Shown here: positions 32,932 to 43,705 of the stretch, in pieces | Layout: every line of letters starts with the position of its first letter | Numbering within the stretch: position 1 is the stretch's first letter | Source: an uncultured Pseudoflavonifractor sp. | Lineage (GTDB): Bacteria > Bacillota > Clostridia > Oscillospirales > Oscillospiraceae | Direction: 5' to 3' | Length of the DNA stretch: 64,000 bases | NCBI RefSeq assembly: GCF_944387805.1 | Contig: NZ_CALXGI010000011.1 | Coordinates: forward strand, 1-64,000 | Position numbers and translations under genes: made by a program | The notes under the pieces: model-generated | What the model saw: only the letters and a program-made list of their open reading frames with translations | What the model was told of the DNA's origin: nothing | Database searches by the model: none

Positions 32932-33699
32932 GTGAAAGTAGTCTATTTCAGTCCCAATGACACCACGAGAAGGGTGACCCAGGCGGCGGCAGCGGCCATG
33001 GAGCCCGGCGGAGAGCAGGTGGACCTGCTGAAGGCTCCGCTGACAGCGGACCTGAGCGTGGGCGAGGAGGAGATGCTGGTGGTGGGGATGCCGGTGTACG
33101 CGGGCCGCATCCCCGGCCTGTGCCTGTCCTCCCTGGCCCATTTGAAAGGAAACGGCAGCCCGGCGGCGGCCATTGTGGTGTACGGCAACCGGGACTATGA
33201 CGACGCTCTGCTGGAGCTGACCGACCTGCTGGAGGCCCAGGGCTTCCGGGTGGTGGGGGCCGGGGCCTTTATCGCCAGGCACTCCATCTTTCCCACCGTG
33301 GCGGCGGACCGGCCCGACGAAAAAGACATGGAGGCCATCGCCGCCTTTGGCCGGGAGTGCCAGGCCCGGCGGGGGCTGTTCTCCGAGGGCCACCCCGGCG
33401 AAATTCTGGTCAAGGGCAGCCGGCCCTACAAGAAGCCGGGCGCCTCATCTTTCCGGCCCTCCGGCGACAGGACATGCACCGCCTGCGGCGCCTGCGCCGC
33501 CGTGTGCCCCACCAAGTCCATTGACCCGGCAACCCCCACCAAGACCAGAGAAGACACCTGCCTGGCCTGCGCGGCCTGCATCCGGGTGTGCCCCACCGGC
33601 TCCCGGGCCTTCCGGGGCGTGGCCTATCAGACTGCCCGCAAGGCCTTTGAGATTAAGTGCGCGGCCTACCGCCTGCCTGAGGCGTTCTACCGGGCGTAA
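32932..33699 (+). CDS. Flavodoxin-ferredoxin fusion (EFR1-type)
   Basis: The 255-residue protein has an N-terminal flavodoxin-like domain (VYFSPNDTTRRV FMN loop; MPVYAGRIPG) and a C-terminal pair of [4Fe-4S] sites (CTACGACAAVCP and CLACAACIRVCP). The GTG start at 32932 has AAAGGGGAG 8 nt upstream. Such proteins shuttle low-potential electrons in anaerobes. It is 9 nt before trmO and may be co-transcribed with it. Confidence 0.88.
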   Translation: MKVVYFSPNDTTRRVTQAAAAAMEPGGEQVDLLKAPLTADLSVGEEEMLVVGMPVYAGRIPGLCLSSLAHLKGNGSPAAAIVVYGNRDYDDALLELTDLLEAQGFRVVGAGAFIARHSIFPTVAADRPDEKDMEAIAAFGRECQARRGLFSEGHPGEILVKGSRPYKKPGASSFRPSGDRTCTACGACAAVCPTKSIDPATPTKTREDTCLACAACIRVCPTGSRAFRGVAYQTARKAFEIKCAAYRLPEAFYRA

Positions 33700-33708
33700 G
33701 GAGGCGGC

Positions 33709-34173
33709 ATGGATTGTATGAAACTGTGCATCGCCCCCATCGGCGTGCTGCACAAGGATGAGCAGGGCGTCCGGGTGGAGCTGGAGCCTGCCTATGCCCC
33801 AGGCCTGCTGGGCCTGGAGCTGTACAGCCATGTGCACATCCTCTGGTGGTTTAACCGCCGGGACACCCCGGAGGACCGGGGCCGCCTCCAGGTCCGGCCG
33901 CCCCACCGCGGCACGCCGGGGCCCATGGGAGTCTTTGCCAGCCGGTCTCCAAGCCGGCCCAACCCCATTGCCCTGTCCACCGGGCGAATCCTGTCTGTGG
34001 ACAGGGAGCGGGGGGTGCTTACCCTGGACTGGAGCGACGCGGAGGACGGCACCCCGGTGCTGGACATCAAGCCCTACTCCACCGGCCTGGACCGGGTGAC
34101 AGAGGCCAGGGAACCCTACTGGCACGACGAATGGCCCCACACCTATGAGGAGGCCCGGCAGCGGGGGGAGTGA
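33709..34173 (+). CDS. trmO: tRNA (adenine37-N6)-methyltransferase TrmO
   Basis: The 154-residue protein is a TsaA/TrmO family member with the signature GVFASRSPSRPNPIALS. It methylates t6A37 in some tRNAs using SAM and folds as a beta-barrel distinct from Rossmann methyltransferases. ATG 33709 follows AAGGAGGCGGC. It probably shares a transcript with the electron-transfer gene in front. Confidence 0.92.
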   Translation: MDCMKLCIAPIGVLHKDEQGVRVELEPAYAPGLLGLELYSHVHILWWFNRRDTPEDRGRLQVRPPHRGTPGPMGVFASRSPSRPNPIALSTGRILSVDRERGVLTLDWSDAEDGTPVLDIKPYSTGLDRVTEAREPYWHDEWPHTYEEARQRGE

Positions 34174-34190
34174 ACCCTGCCCGCAGAATA

Positions 34191-34228
34191 AAAAGGTCCG
34201 CACCGTACATACGGTGCGGACCTTTTTA
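34191..34228. terminator. Bidirectional terminator after trmO
   Basis: The stem AAAAAGGTCCGCACCGTA.. with its complement, flanked by A and T runs, lies between convergent trmO and the DUF975 gene. Confidence 0.9.
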
Positions 34229-34235
34229 TCGGCAA

Positions 34236-35276
34236 TCAGAGGGGGCGGCTGCCCTCTCCGGGCATCCGCCACTCGTCGGCAGGCTGGGCGGCATCGGAGA
34301 CGGCGCAGTAGTACCGGGCCAGGGTGCCGGTGTAATACCCCTGGAGCCAGACGGCGAGAGGGAGGGGCAGCAGGAAGGAGAGCACCTCGCCGGTCACAAT
34401 GCCTGCCGTGAGGGCAGTCAGACTGCCGGAGGTGAGGAAGAAGGCGCAGCCCAGGCCCATACAAACGCCGGACACCAGCATGGAGAGGACGGAGGACAGA
34501 ATACTCCACCCCAGGAAGGAAAGAGACAGCTTAAAGACCTCTCCGCGGCGGGCATAGAGCAGGGCCCGGCTGCGGCGCACAGCCTCCAGGGCTCCGTCGT
34601 CCGGGTGGTCGGCCAGGCAGAAGGGAGCGAGGACATAGCGCAGCAGCAGGAAGAGAAGAACCAGGGCCGTAGCAATAAGCACCGCAATAAAGCCTGCGTA
34701 GAGGATCGTCATCTGGAGGGTGACCGCTTCCACAGAGGGCGCATAGTAAGAACCCATGGCGAATACGGTCACAAGAAAGGACAGAATCAGGGACGCAGGC
34801 ACCAGCACCAGCACAGCCCAGCAGATGGAAAAGGCCAGAATAATCAGGTTCATCAGGATGACCCGGCCGGCCATGCCGAAGCCGCTCAGCAGGTCGCCCA
34901 AGCCGGACGCCTCCCCGCGGCTGCGCCTGAGGGTGTAGCTGTCATAGCCGAAGGACAGGACTGCGGCATAGAGCTGGAGAAGAATCTGAAGAAAAAAGAC
35001 AGGCACCGCCACAGGAGAGGCGGGGGCGGTGAGAACGGCCAGCAGCTGCTGGGGGTCGGTATAGGTGAGCAGGGCCGCCAGCATATCCCGGGTGGCGGTC
35101 ACAGACCCCCCCACCACCAGGTTCAACAGGAGGGAGAGCCCGCTGGTGAGGAGCAGGTAGACCAGCGTCACCTTCCACACTCTGGGGCGGTCGGTGCGCA
35201 GGCTCTCCCGCGCGGCCCGCTTCAGGTCTTTCCGGCTGACGAATTGGGGCGGGCCGGACATCGGAACGTTGTACAT
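34236..35276 (-). CDS. DUF975-family multi-pass membrane protein
   Basis: The 346-residue protein begins RKDLKRAARESLR after a short leader, a motif common at the start of DUF975 proteins, then has about six membrane helices (such as VTLVYLLLTSGLSLLLNLVVGG and the ILMNLIILAFSICWAVLVLV segment). Its function is unknown. The ATG has GAGAGGGGG about 10 nt upstream. It is transcribed alone. Confidence 0.82.
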   Translation of the reverse strand: MYNVPMSGPPQFVSRKDLKRAARESLRTDRPRVWKVTLVYLLLTSGLSLLLNLVVGGSVTATRDMLAALLTYTDPQQLLAVLTAPASPVAVPVFFLQILLQLYAAVLSFGYDSYTLRRSRGEASGLGDLLSGFGMAGRVILMNLIILAFSICWAVLVLVPASLILSFLVTVFAMGSYYAPSVEAVTLQMTILYAGFIAVLIATALVLLFLLLRYVLAPFCLADHPDDGALEAVRRSRALLYARRGEVFKLSLSFLGWSILSSVLSMLVSGVCMGLGCAFFLTSGSLTALTAGIVTGEVLSFLLPLPLAVWLQGYYTGTLARYYCAVSDAAQPADEWRMPGEGSRPL

Positions 35277-35350
35277 GGGCAGATTCCCCCTCTCTCAGAT
35301 GTGTGCATCATACCATAAGCCGGGCGCAAATGCAAATAGGGCGCAGATGC

Positions 35351-35387
35351 AAAAAGCCCGGCGGGCAGCCTGGGCTGCCCGCCGGGA
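35351..35387 (-). terminator. Terminator of the iron alcohol dehydrogenase gene
   Basis: On the minus strand the stem GGCGGGCAGC/GCTGCCCGCC is followed by CTTTTTGC, about 15 nt after the stop at 35403. Confidence 0.8.
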
Positions 35388-35402
35388 CTCAGAATCGCAT
35401 CC

Positions 35403-36539
35403 TTAGTCGCCCGCCAGTTTGGACAGGAGGAACTCCACATCCCGCTCACGGACGGGGCGGGGGTTGTCCGTCACGAAGCGGTCGTTGAGAGCGGCCCGGA
35501 CAATGTCCGACCGGACGGACTTGAACTTGTCCATGTCCGCGCCGCACTCCCGCAGGTTGGCGGGAATGTTGATGGTCTGCATTAGCCGCTCCACCTCGGT
35601 GATCAGATTGGTGACGCCCAGCCGCACCGTGGGGGCGGGCAGGTAGAGGAGCTTGGCGATGTGCTGGTATTTCTTGGCCGCCAGGGTAAAGCCGGCGGGA
35701 TTCTGCAAGTCGGCGTTAAAGGCCAGCACATGGGGCAGCAGCATGGCGTTGAGCCTGCCGTGAGAGATGTGGAGCTGGCCGCCCACCGCGTGGGCGATGG
35801 AGTGGCACACGCCCAGGCCCGCCGAGTTGAAGGCCAGGCCGGCCATGCAGGACGCGTTGTGCATCCGCTCCCGGGCGTGGAGATCGCTGCCGTCCAGAGT
35901 GGCAATGGGCAGGAAGCGGAAGGTGAGGGCAATGGATTTCTCCGCCAGGGCGTCGGTGAAGTCGCTGGCGGCGTTGGCCACGTGGGCCTCCAGCGCGTGG
36001 GTGAGCACGTCCATGCCGGTGTCCGCCGTAACCGAGGGGGGCGCGGAGAGCACCAGCTCCGGGTCCAGAATGGCGATGGGGGGACGGAGCTCCTGGCTGA
36101 CCAGGGGGTACTTGACGCCCTGGTCCGTGTCGGTAATGACAGCGGCCTCAGTGACCTCGGAGCCGGTGCCGCTGGTGGTGGGAATGGCAAAGCACTCCTC
36201 GATCTGAATCTCGTTGCCCTCCATTTTGGACGCCACGGCCCGGATGGCCTTGGCCGCGTCAATGGCGGAGCCGCCGCCCAGAGCGATCATGACCTCCGCC
36301 TTGCAGTCCAGCAGGACCTTCACGCCCTCGGAGACCACATGAATGGAGGGGTCGGGGGTGACGCCGCTGAAAATGGTGAGCTGGCAGTCGGTCAGGTGGG
36401 AGGCCACCCGCTCCGCCGTGCCCGACTGGGCCATATAGTGGTCGGTGACCATCATAACCCGCTTGTTCTTTACGCGCGCAAGGCGCTCCAGCGCGCCTTC
36501 ACCGAAAAAAATTCTGGTGCTGAAGCTGAATTCCCGCAT
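35403..36539 (-). CDS. Iron-containing alcohol dehydrogenase
   Basis: The 378-residue protein is a group III (iron-dependent) alcohol dehydrogenase. GGGSAIDAAKA binds NAD(P), PTTSGTGSEVT and TGMDVLTHALEA form the centre, and GLGVCHSIAHAVGG and HGRLNAMLLPHV provide the metal-binding Asp/His. It reduces short aldehydes to alcohols or the reverse and resembles PduQ/EutG types. It starts with an ATG behind CAGGAGG and is a single-gene unit with its own terminator. Confidence 0.92.
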   Translation of the reverse strand: MREFSFSTRIFFGEGALERLARVKNKRVMMVTDHYMAQSGTAERVASHLTDCQLTIFSGVTPDPSIHVVSEGVKVLLDCKAEVMIALGGGSAIDAAKAIRAVASKMEGNEIQIEECFAIPTTSGTGSEVTEAAVITDTDQGVKYPLVSQELRPPIAILDPELVLSAPPSVTADTGMDVLTHALEAHVANAASDFTDALAEKSIALTFRFLPIATLDGSDLHARERMHNASCMAGLAFNSAGLGVCHSIAHAVGGQLHISHGRLNAMLLPHVLAFNADLQNPAGFTLAAKKYQHIAKLLYLPAPTVRLGVTNLITEVERLMQTINIPANLRECGADMDKFKSVRSDIVRAALNDRFVTDNPRPVRERDVEFLLSKLAGD

Positions 36540-36725
36540 AGCCCGCCCTCCTGAACAGTGTATAATTGATTATGTATGATAAAAATATGTACCGGACAAA
36601 ACCGGAGAACGCCGCAGTACGGCTTATCCGACAGATACTATTTTAACAAAAACAGAATGGGCAGACAAGGGAATATTGTATGATATTTCGTCCTGAGGTG
36701 TTCTAAACCGGAGAGAACAGGGGGA

Positions 36726-36754
36726 TTGCGCTGGAGGAAGAGGTCTGGTATAGT
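36726..36754 (+). promoter_or_regulatory. Promoter of cobO
   Basis: TTGCGC (36726-36731), 17 nt, TATAGT (36749-36754), 45 nt before the start codon. Confidence 0.55.
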
Positions 36755-36799
36755 GGAGGAGAACACAGAAGATTTGCGCGGAACAGAGGAGGAAACGCC

Positions 36800-37315
36800 A
36801 TGCTTCATATCTACTGCGGAGACGGAAAGGGAAAGACAACCTGCGCCTTTGGACTGGCCCTGCGGGCTGCGGGCCGGGGGCGGAAGGTGGTGATTGCCCA
36901 GTTCCTCAAGAGCGGGGACAGCGGCGAGCGGGAGGCCATCGCCCGGGTGCCCGGCGTGACCCTGCTGGAGGTGCCCGAGCAGGTGAAATTTACCTTCATG
37001 ATGAACGACCAGGAGAAGGCGGAGGCCTCTGCCCGGATGAAGGAGACGCTGAAGCGGCTGTCCGGCCTGGTGAAGGCGGGGGACTGCGGCCTGGTGGTGC
37101 TGGATGAGTGCTGCGCTGCCGTGTCCACTGGCCTGCTGCCCCTGGCGGATGTGCTGGCATTTCTGGACAGCGCGCCGGAGGACCTGGAGATAGTGATTAC
37201 GGGCAGGGACCCGGACCCAGCCCTGGTGGAGCGGGCCGACTATATCACCGAGATGAAAAAAATACGCCATCCCTTTGACAAGGGCGTGGCCGCCCGGAAG
37301 GGGATTGAGTGGTAA
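36800..37315 (+). CDS. cobO: Cob(I)yrinic acid a,c-diamide adenosyltransferase
   Basis: The 171-residue protein has the P-loop GDGKGKTT near its start and the CobO/BtuR pattern GLVVLDECC and ITGRDPDPAL. It transfers adenosyl from ATP to the cobalt of corrinoids, giving coenzyme B12. ATG 36800 follows GAGGAGGAAACGCC. It stands alone here with its own promoter and terminator, so it may serve salvage of imported corrinoids. Confidence 0.93.
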   Translation: MLHIYCGDGKGKTTCAFGLALRAAGRGRKVVIAQFLKSGDSGEREAIARVPGVTLLEVPEQVKFTFMMNDQEKAEASARMKETLKRLSGLVKAGDCGLVVLDECCAAVSTGLLPLADVLAFLDSAPEDLEIVITGRDPDPALVERADYITEMKKIRHPFDKGVAARKGIEW

Positions 37316-37327
37316 ACGACAGAATGT

Positions 37328-37358
37328 GCGCGTCAGGCGGATGCCTGGCGCGCTTTTT
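37328..37358 (+). terminator. Terminator of cobO
   Basis: The stem GCGCGTCAGGC/GCCTGGCGCGC is followed by TTTTT, just after the cobO stop. Confidence 0.9.
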
Positions 37359-37713
37359 GTCTGCCTGAGCTGGAAAATAGAAAAAAGTGGAATAAAAAAT
37401 TGCATAAATAGAAAAGAGAAAAAAATCAAAAAAGATAACATTTTCTATAATAACAAAATAAGGAAAACGGTTGAAGTGCATAAAACATGCATTGATAATT
37501 ATAAAAAATACCGGTAAATTTTTAGTATGAGAAAATATTGCATAATTTATACAAAGAAACCTTGAAAAGTTTTGACAAAATGATATAATGATTTCCATTA
37601 AGGGGAAATCAGGCTGCGGCCGCCTGCGCGTCTCCCGGAACGGAAGCCGTTGTCCGCTTCGGAAGGACAGACGCCACGCTTCTTATCCCCATCCCGCTAA
37701 GGAGGAAGTATAC
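37359..37713 (+). promoter_or_regulatory. AT-rich intergenic region with the ppdK promoter and leader
   Basis: The first 200 nt are strikingly AT-rich for this genome. A promoter lies at TTGAAA (37562-37567), 16 nt, TATAAT (37584-37589), giving a leader of about 120 nt before the start codon. No gene is supported. The leader shows no structure that I recognise. Confidence 0.7.
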
Positions 37714-40347
<2,634 letters not shown>

Positions 40348-40375
40348 ATCTCCGGCACAGGCCCATCAAAATGAA

Positions 40376-40410
40376 CAGGCGCACCGCTCAAAACGGTGCG
40401 CCTGTTTTTG
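40376..40410 (+). terminator. Terminator of ppdK
   Basis: The stem CAGGCGCACCG/CGGTGCGCCTG is followed by TTTTTG. Confidence 0.92.
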
Positions 40411-40450
40411 CCATTGCCTGAAATCCGGATTCAAAAGGAGAAAATGGAGT

Positions 40451-40732
40451 ATGGACGAGAACCTGAGCAATATGATTACACTCAACGACGAGAGCGGGAA
40501 CCCGGTCCGGTTTGAATTCCTGGACCTGGTGGAATACGACGAAGAGGAGTACGTCGTCCTGCTGCCGGAGGAAGGAGATGGAGAGGTGGTTATCCTCCGG
40601 GTGGACCACACCGACCCGGACAGCGAAGAAGAGATTTATACCGGCGTACAGGACGACGAGACGCTGGAAGCTGTGTTCAACATATTCAAGGAGAAGTTCA
40701 AGGAACAGTTTGACTTCCTGGATGAGGCGTGA
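40451..40732 (+). CDS. DUF1292 family protein
   Basis: A 93-residue, very acidic protein with the DUF1292 pattern (ITLNDESGNPVRFEFLDLVEYDEEEYVVLLPEE), as in Bacillus YrzB. Function is not known. The ATG at 40451 has GGAG sites at 5-15 nt. It is flanked by terminators on both sides and would be a single-gene unit. Confidence 0.9.
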   Translation: MDENLSNMITLNDESGNPVRFEFLDLVEYDEEEYVVLLPEEGDGEVVILRVDHTDPDSEEEIYTGVQDDETLEAVFNIFKEKFKEQFDFLDEA

Positions 40733-40762
40733 GCGCTCCCGGAAGGGCATATGCAAGATAAG

Positions 40763-40802
40763 ACAGCGCCGCCCCGGCTCAAAACCGGGGCGGCGCTGTT
40801 AT
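40763..40802. terminator. Bidirectional terminator
   Basis: The stem ACAGCGCCGCCCCGG/CCGGGGCGGCGCTGT lies between convergent genes and is followed by T-rich sequence. Confidence 0.85.
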
Positions 40803-40824
40803 TCTGCGCAGGGGTGGGACCGGC

Positions 40825-41241
40825 TCAGACGCCCTTTGGAGGCTTGTCCACCGTATAGCCGTTGACAGTAAGATGGGCCACCTGGGCCCCCAGGTCATCG
40901 GTGACATCCACGGCGTAGAGGCAGGTGGTGCGGCCCGCCTTCAGGCATCTGGCCTCCGCAATGAGGGTTTTCCCACGGGATGGGGCGAGAAAGGTGATGG
41001 CCACCTGCTGTGTGACAGTGGTACGCTGGCTGTGGCCGTTGGCGGCCACGGCAAAGGCAAAGTCCGCCAGAGTGAAGATGGCGCCTCCCATGGGGACGGA
41101 GTTGATGTTGAGATGGATGGAGCGGATAGGCATGGAGCAGACCGCTCGGCCGGGTTCGGCAATGTCAATGACTGCGCCTGCCACTTCAACTGCAAAGCGG
41201 TCGCCGGAAAAGCAGGCGCGAATTTGGTCAAGGGTGGGCAT
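40825..41241 (-). CDS. PaaI-type hotdog thioesterase
   Basis: The 138-residue protein matches the hotdog thioesterase family: HLNINSVPMGGAIFTLADFAFAVAAN contains the catalytic Asn/Gly and Asp region. It probably hydrolyses acyl-CoA. The start ATG at 41241 has AAAGGGGTG upstream; the open frame extends further but without a ribosome site. It is transcribed alone toward the terminator. Confidence 0.87.
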   Translation of the reverse strand: MPTLDQIRACFSGDRFAVEVAGAVIDIAEPGRAVCSMPIRSIHLNINSVPMGGAIFTLADFAFAVAANGHSQRTTVTQQVAITFLAPSRGKTLIAEARCLKAGRTTCLYAVDVTDDLGAQVAHLTVNGYTVDKPPKGV

Positions 41242-41480
41242 GAGAAGCACCCCTTTCTGAAGAGTTTTGCACAGGAAATGGGTATGCGGTGGATAAATTA
41301 TAGCAAGAGCGGGGGAAAAGCACAACCGGGTTTTCGCGCTCAAAGCAGGGGCAAGCCTGGCGGGGCCCAGCTTATTTTCCTGATAAGCAATATTTTTCTA
41401 TCAAAATAAGAAAAACACTGCCTTTTTTCCCGGGGAAAAGGGCGGTATACTGAATGCACAAACAGGAGAGGAGTGAGCAC

Positions 41481-42557
41481 ATGAAGGTGTGCCTGGCGGA
41501 GAACATCCGCATGCTGAGAAAAGAGCGGGGACTGACCCAGGAGCAGCTCTCTGAGGCTATGGGGGTCACGGTGGGGACAGTCTCCAAATGGGAGACGGGC
41601 AGCTGTATCCCGGACGTATCCCTGATGATGGAGCTGGCGGAGTTTTTTGAGACCAGCGTGGATGTGCTGCTGGGGTATGAGCAGCAGAGCACGGCACTGG
41701 AGGACAGGCTGGAGCGGCTGCAGACCCTGCGGTTGGAGAAGAACTATTCCGCAGCCTTTCGGGAGGGGGAGAAGGCTCTGCAGAAGTACCCCAACAGCTT
41801 CCGGGTGGTGTATGAGTGCGCCCAGCTCTATCAGGCGGCAGGGATAGAGCTGGGGGACGGCCAGATGTTCCAGCGCTGCCGGGCGCTGTTCCGGCGGAGC
41901 CTGGGCCTGCTGGACCAGAACCGGAACCCGGAGATTGGAGCGGTCTCCATCCACAACGCCATCGCGGCCACCTATCTGAGCCAGGGGGAGCGGGAGAAGG
42001 GGGTGGCCCTGCTGAAGGAAAACAACGTAGAGGGTATCAACAACGGGCTCATCGGCACACAGCTGGCCCAGGACAAGACCACCAGCCAGGAGGCATTGGG
42101 CTACCTGACCAAAGCGCTGGTGGACAGCGGCATGCAGCTGGTCCAGTTCGCCATCGGCTACAACAACGCCTGTCTCCGCCTGGGCAGAGCGAGGGATTCC
42201 CTTGCCTTTACCCAGCTGCTGCTCCAGTTCCAGGAGGGGCTGAAGAAGCCGGGAAAGACCTCCTATCTGGACAAGGTCAGCGTCATGCTCCTGACGCTGT
42301 GCGCTTTCTCCAGCATGGATATGGGGGATGGCGAACAGGCGGAGGCATATCTCCGGCAGGCCTGGGACCAGGCTGTACGCTTTGACGCCGCCCCCAGCTA
42401 CACACTGGAGAACGTGCGCTTCATTACCACACATCAGAGCGCCGCCTATGACGACTTCGGGGCTACCGCAGCGGGCAGCATCCGAAAGCTGCTGGAGGAA
42501 AACCAGGCGGAGTATCCCGCTCTGCTGGAGCGGTGGAAGGAGATGGAGAGGCGATAA
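41481..42557 (+). CDS. XRE-family regulator with a TPR-like domain
   Basis: The 358-residue protein has an N-terminal XRE helix-turn-helix (about 7-60: LTQEQLSEAMGVTVGTVSKWE). Residues 70-358 are helical with TPR-like periodicity (EKNYSAAFREGEKALQKYPN) and may bind a peptide or a partner protein, as in Rgg/PlcR-like regulators. ATG 41481 has AGGAGAGGAG upstream. A TATACT at 41446-41451 may be its -10 box. It is followed by a gene for a retropepsin-like protein. Confidence 0.85.
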   Translation: MKVCLAENIRMLRKERGLTQEQLSEAMGVTVGTVSKWETGSCIPDVSLMMELAEFFETSVDVLLGYEQQSTALEDRLERLQTLRLEKNYSAAFREGEKALQKYPNSFRVVYECAQLYQAAGIELGDGQMFQRCRALFRRSLGLLDQNRNPEIGAVSIHNAIAATYLSQGEREKGVALLKENNVEGINNGLIGTQLAQDKTTSQEALGYLTKALVDSGMQLVQFAIGYNNACLRLGRARDSLAFTQLLLQFQEGLKKPGKTSYLDKVSVMLLTLCAFSSMDMGDGEQAEAYLRQAWDQAVRFDAAPSYTLENVRFITTHQSAAYDDFGATAAGSIRKLLEENQAEYPALLERWKEMERR

Positions 42558-42619
42558 AACAGCCGGGTCGGAGGGGAAGCGTCTATAATATGGGCGCGCT
42601 GCGGAAGAGAGGATGGACT

Positions 42620-43408
42620 ATGGCGGAAAGACAGGAAAGAAAAGCTGCATTTGAATTGATAGATGGAATTATTCTGGTGCCGGGCGCAATAAAAGATACT
42701 TCCGGATACTTCGCGATTGACACGGGCGCGGTCCAAACGGTTTTGAACCGAATCTACTGCGCTTCAGCGCCCGGCAGTGAGATAAAAGAGGCGCTTACCT
42801 TTAACGGCGGCATGAAGCCCAGTGATATTTCAACGGGGAGTGCAGAAAAAATTTCTGTGGCCGGCTGGGAAATAACGCTGAGCAGCGCTTTGACGATGGA
42901 TATGGATTATGTGGAACGGCCTTTGAGAAAGGGGAGAGACGACCTGGTCTTTCTCGGTTCTATTGGAGCGGATATTCTGGGAACAGGTCTCCTTCTCATA
43001 GACTACCCGAATAAGCAACTCGACTTTTGTGTCTCAAAGATTCCGGAACATGCGAAGAGAGTAAAAATGATAATTGAGAAATTGCCGACGGTTGAGTTGG
43101 AGATACAACAGAGGACATTTCGCTTTGTGATGGATACCGGTGCGAATCATTTTGTGATGGATCGGGAAGCGGTTCCAATGGGAGCCATTGTCGCGTCCTC
43201 TGACAAAGATGCGCCGCAGATGCTCAAATCTCTGCACTTTGCGGGGAGAGAATACAGAAACATAACCGGAATGACAGCCGATCTGTCAGCTGTGAGGGAT
43301 AAGCTTCAGGCGCAGGTGGATGGAATCATCGGCTATCAGCTTCTCAAGGAATATCTGTGCTGCTTTGACTACAAAAATGAATGGCTCTATTTGGCGCCGC
43401 AATGCTGA
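42620..43408 (+). CDS. Two-domain retropepsin-like aspartic protease
   Basis: The 262-residue protein has two DTGA motifs: FAIDTGAV (Asp34) and FVMDTGAN (Asp172). Each is followed by a hydrophobic segment of the GADILG or GIIGYQLL type, so both halves of the protease fold are present in one chain, like a pepsin rather than a dimeric retropepsin. No signal peptide is visible. The start is uncertain: ATG 42620 (AGAGGA upstream) or ATG 42590. GC content and codon choice are lower than around it, suggesting transfer. It follows an XRE regulator that may control it. Confidence 0.8.
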   Translation: MAERQERKAAFELIDGIILVPGAIKDTSGYFAIDTGAVQTVLNRIYCASAPGSEIKEALTFNGGMKPSDISTGSAEKISVAGWEITLSSALTMDMDYVERPLRKGRDDLVFLGSIGADILGTGLLLIDYPNKQLDFCVSKIPEHAKRVKMIIEKLPTVELEIQQRTFRFVMDTGANHFVMDREAVPMGAIVASSDKDAPQMLKSLHFAGREYRNITGMTADLSAVRDKLQAQVDGIIGYQLLKEYLCCFDYKNEWLYLAPQC

Positions 43409-43443
43409 ACGGCTACGGACGGGCGATTGGTGAAAAATAAAAG

Positions 43444-43476
43444 CGCCAGCCCTCCCCACTACGGGGAGGGCTGGCG
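43444..43476 (-). terminator. Terminator of the opp operon
   Basis: The stem CGCCAGCCCTCCCC/GGGGAGGGCTGGCG is followed on the minus strand by CTTTTATTTTT. Confidence 0.9.
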
Positions 43477-43492
43477 GATGGCGGCGTCCTGA

Positions 43493-43705
43493 TCAGAGAA
43501 AACGGAAGAAGAACAGGTACAGAACCAGCAGGAACACGGCGATGACGCCGATAAGCACCGGGACAAAGACAATCAGGGCGGCCAGAATCATGGCCAGCCG
43601 GTCTTTCTTCTCCAGGGGCAGCTCCTCCCGCTCTTTCTCAAACCGCTCCTCCGCCTCCTTGACGTTCAGGACGCGGTTAATCTTTTTCCCGAAGAGCATG
43701 GACAA
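43493..43705 (-). CDS. Small membrane protein at the end of the opp operon
   Basis: A 70-residue protein with a charged helical N-terminus (KEAEERFEKEREELPLEKKD) and one or two hydrophobic helices at the C-terminus. The gene starts right after the oppF stop, at TTG 43705 (AAGGA 7 nt upstream) or ATG 43699. No family was recognised. Placement suggests it belongs to the transporter operon. Confidence 0.6.
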   Translation of the reverse strand: MSMLFGKKINRVLNVKEAEERFEKEREELPLEKKDRLAMILAALIVFVPVLIGVIAVFLLVLYLFFFRFL

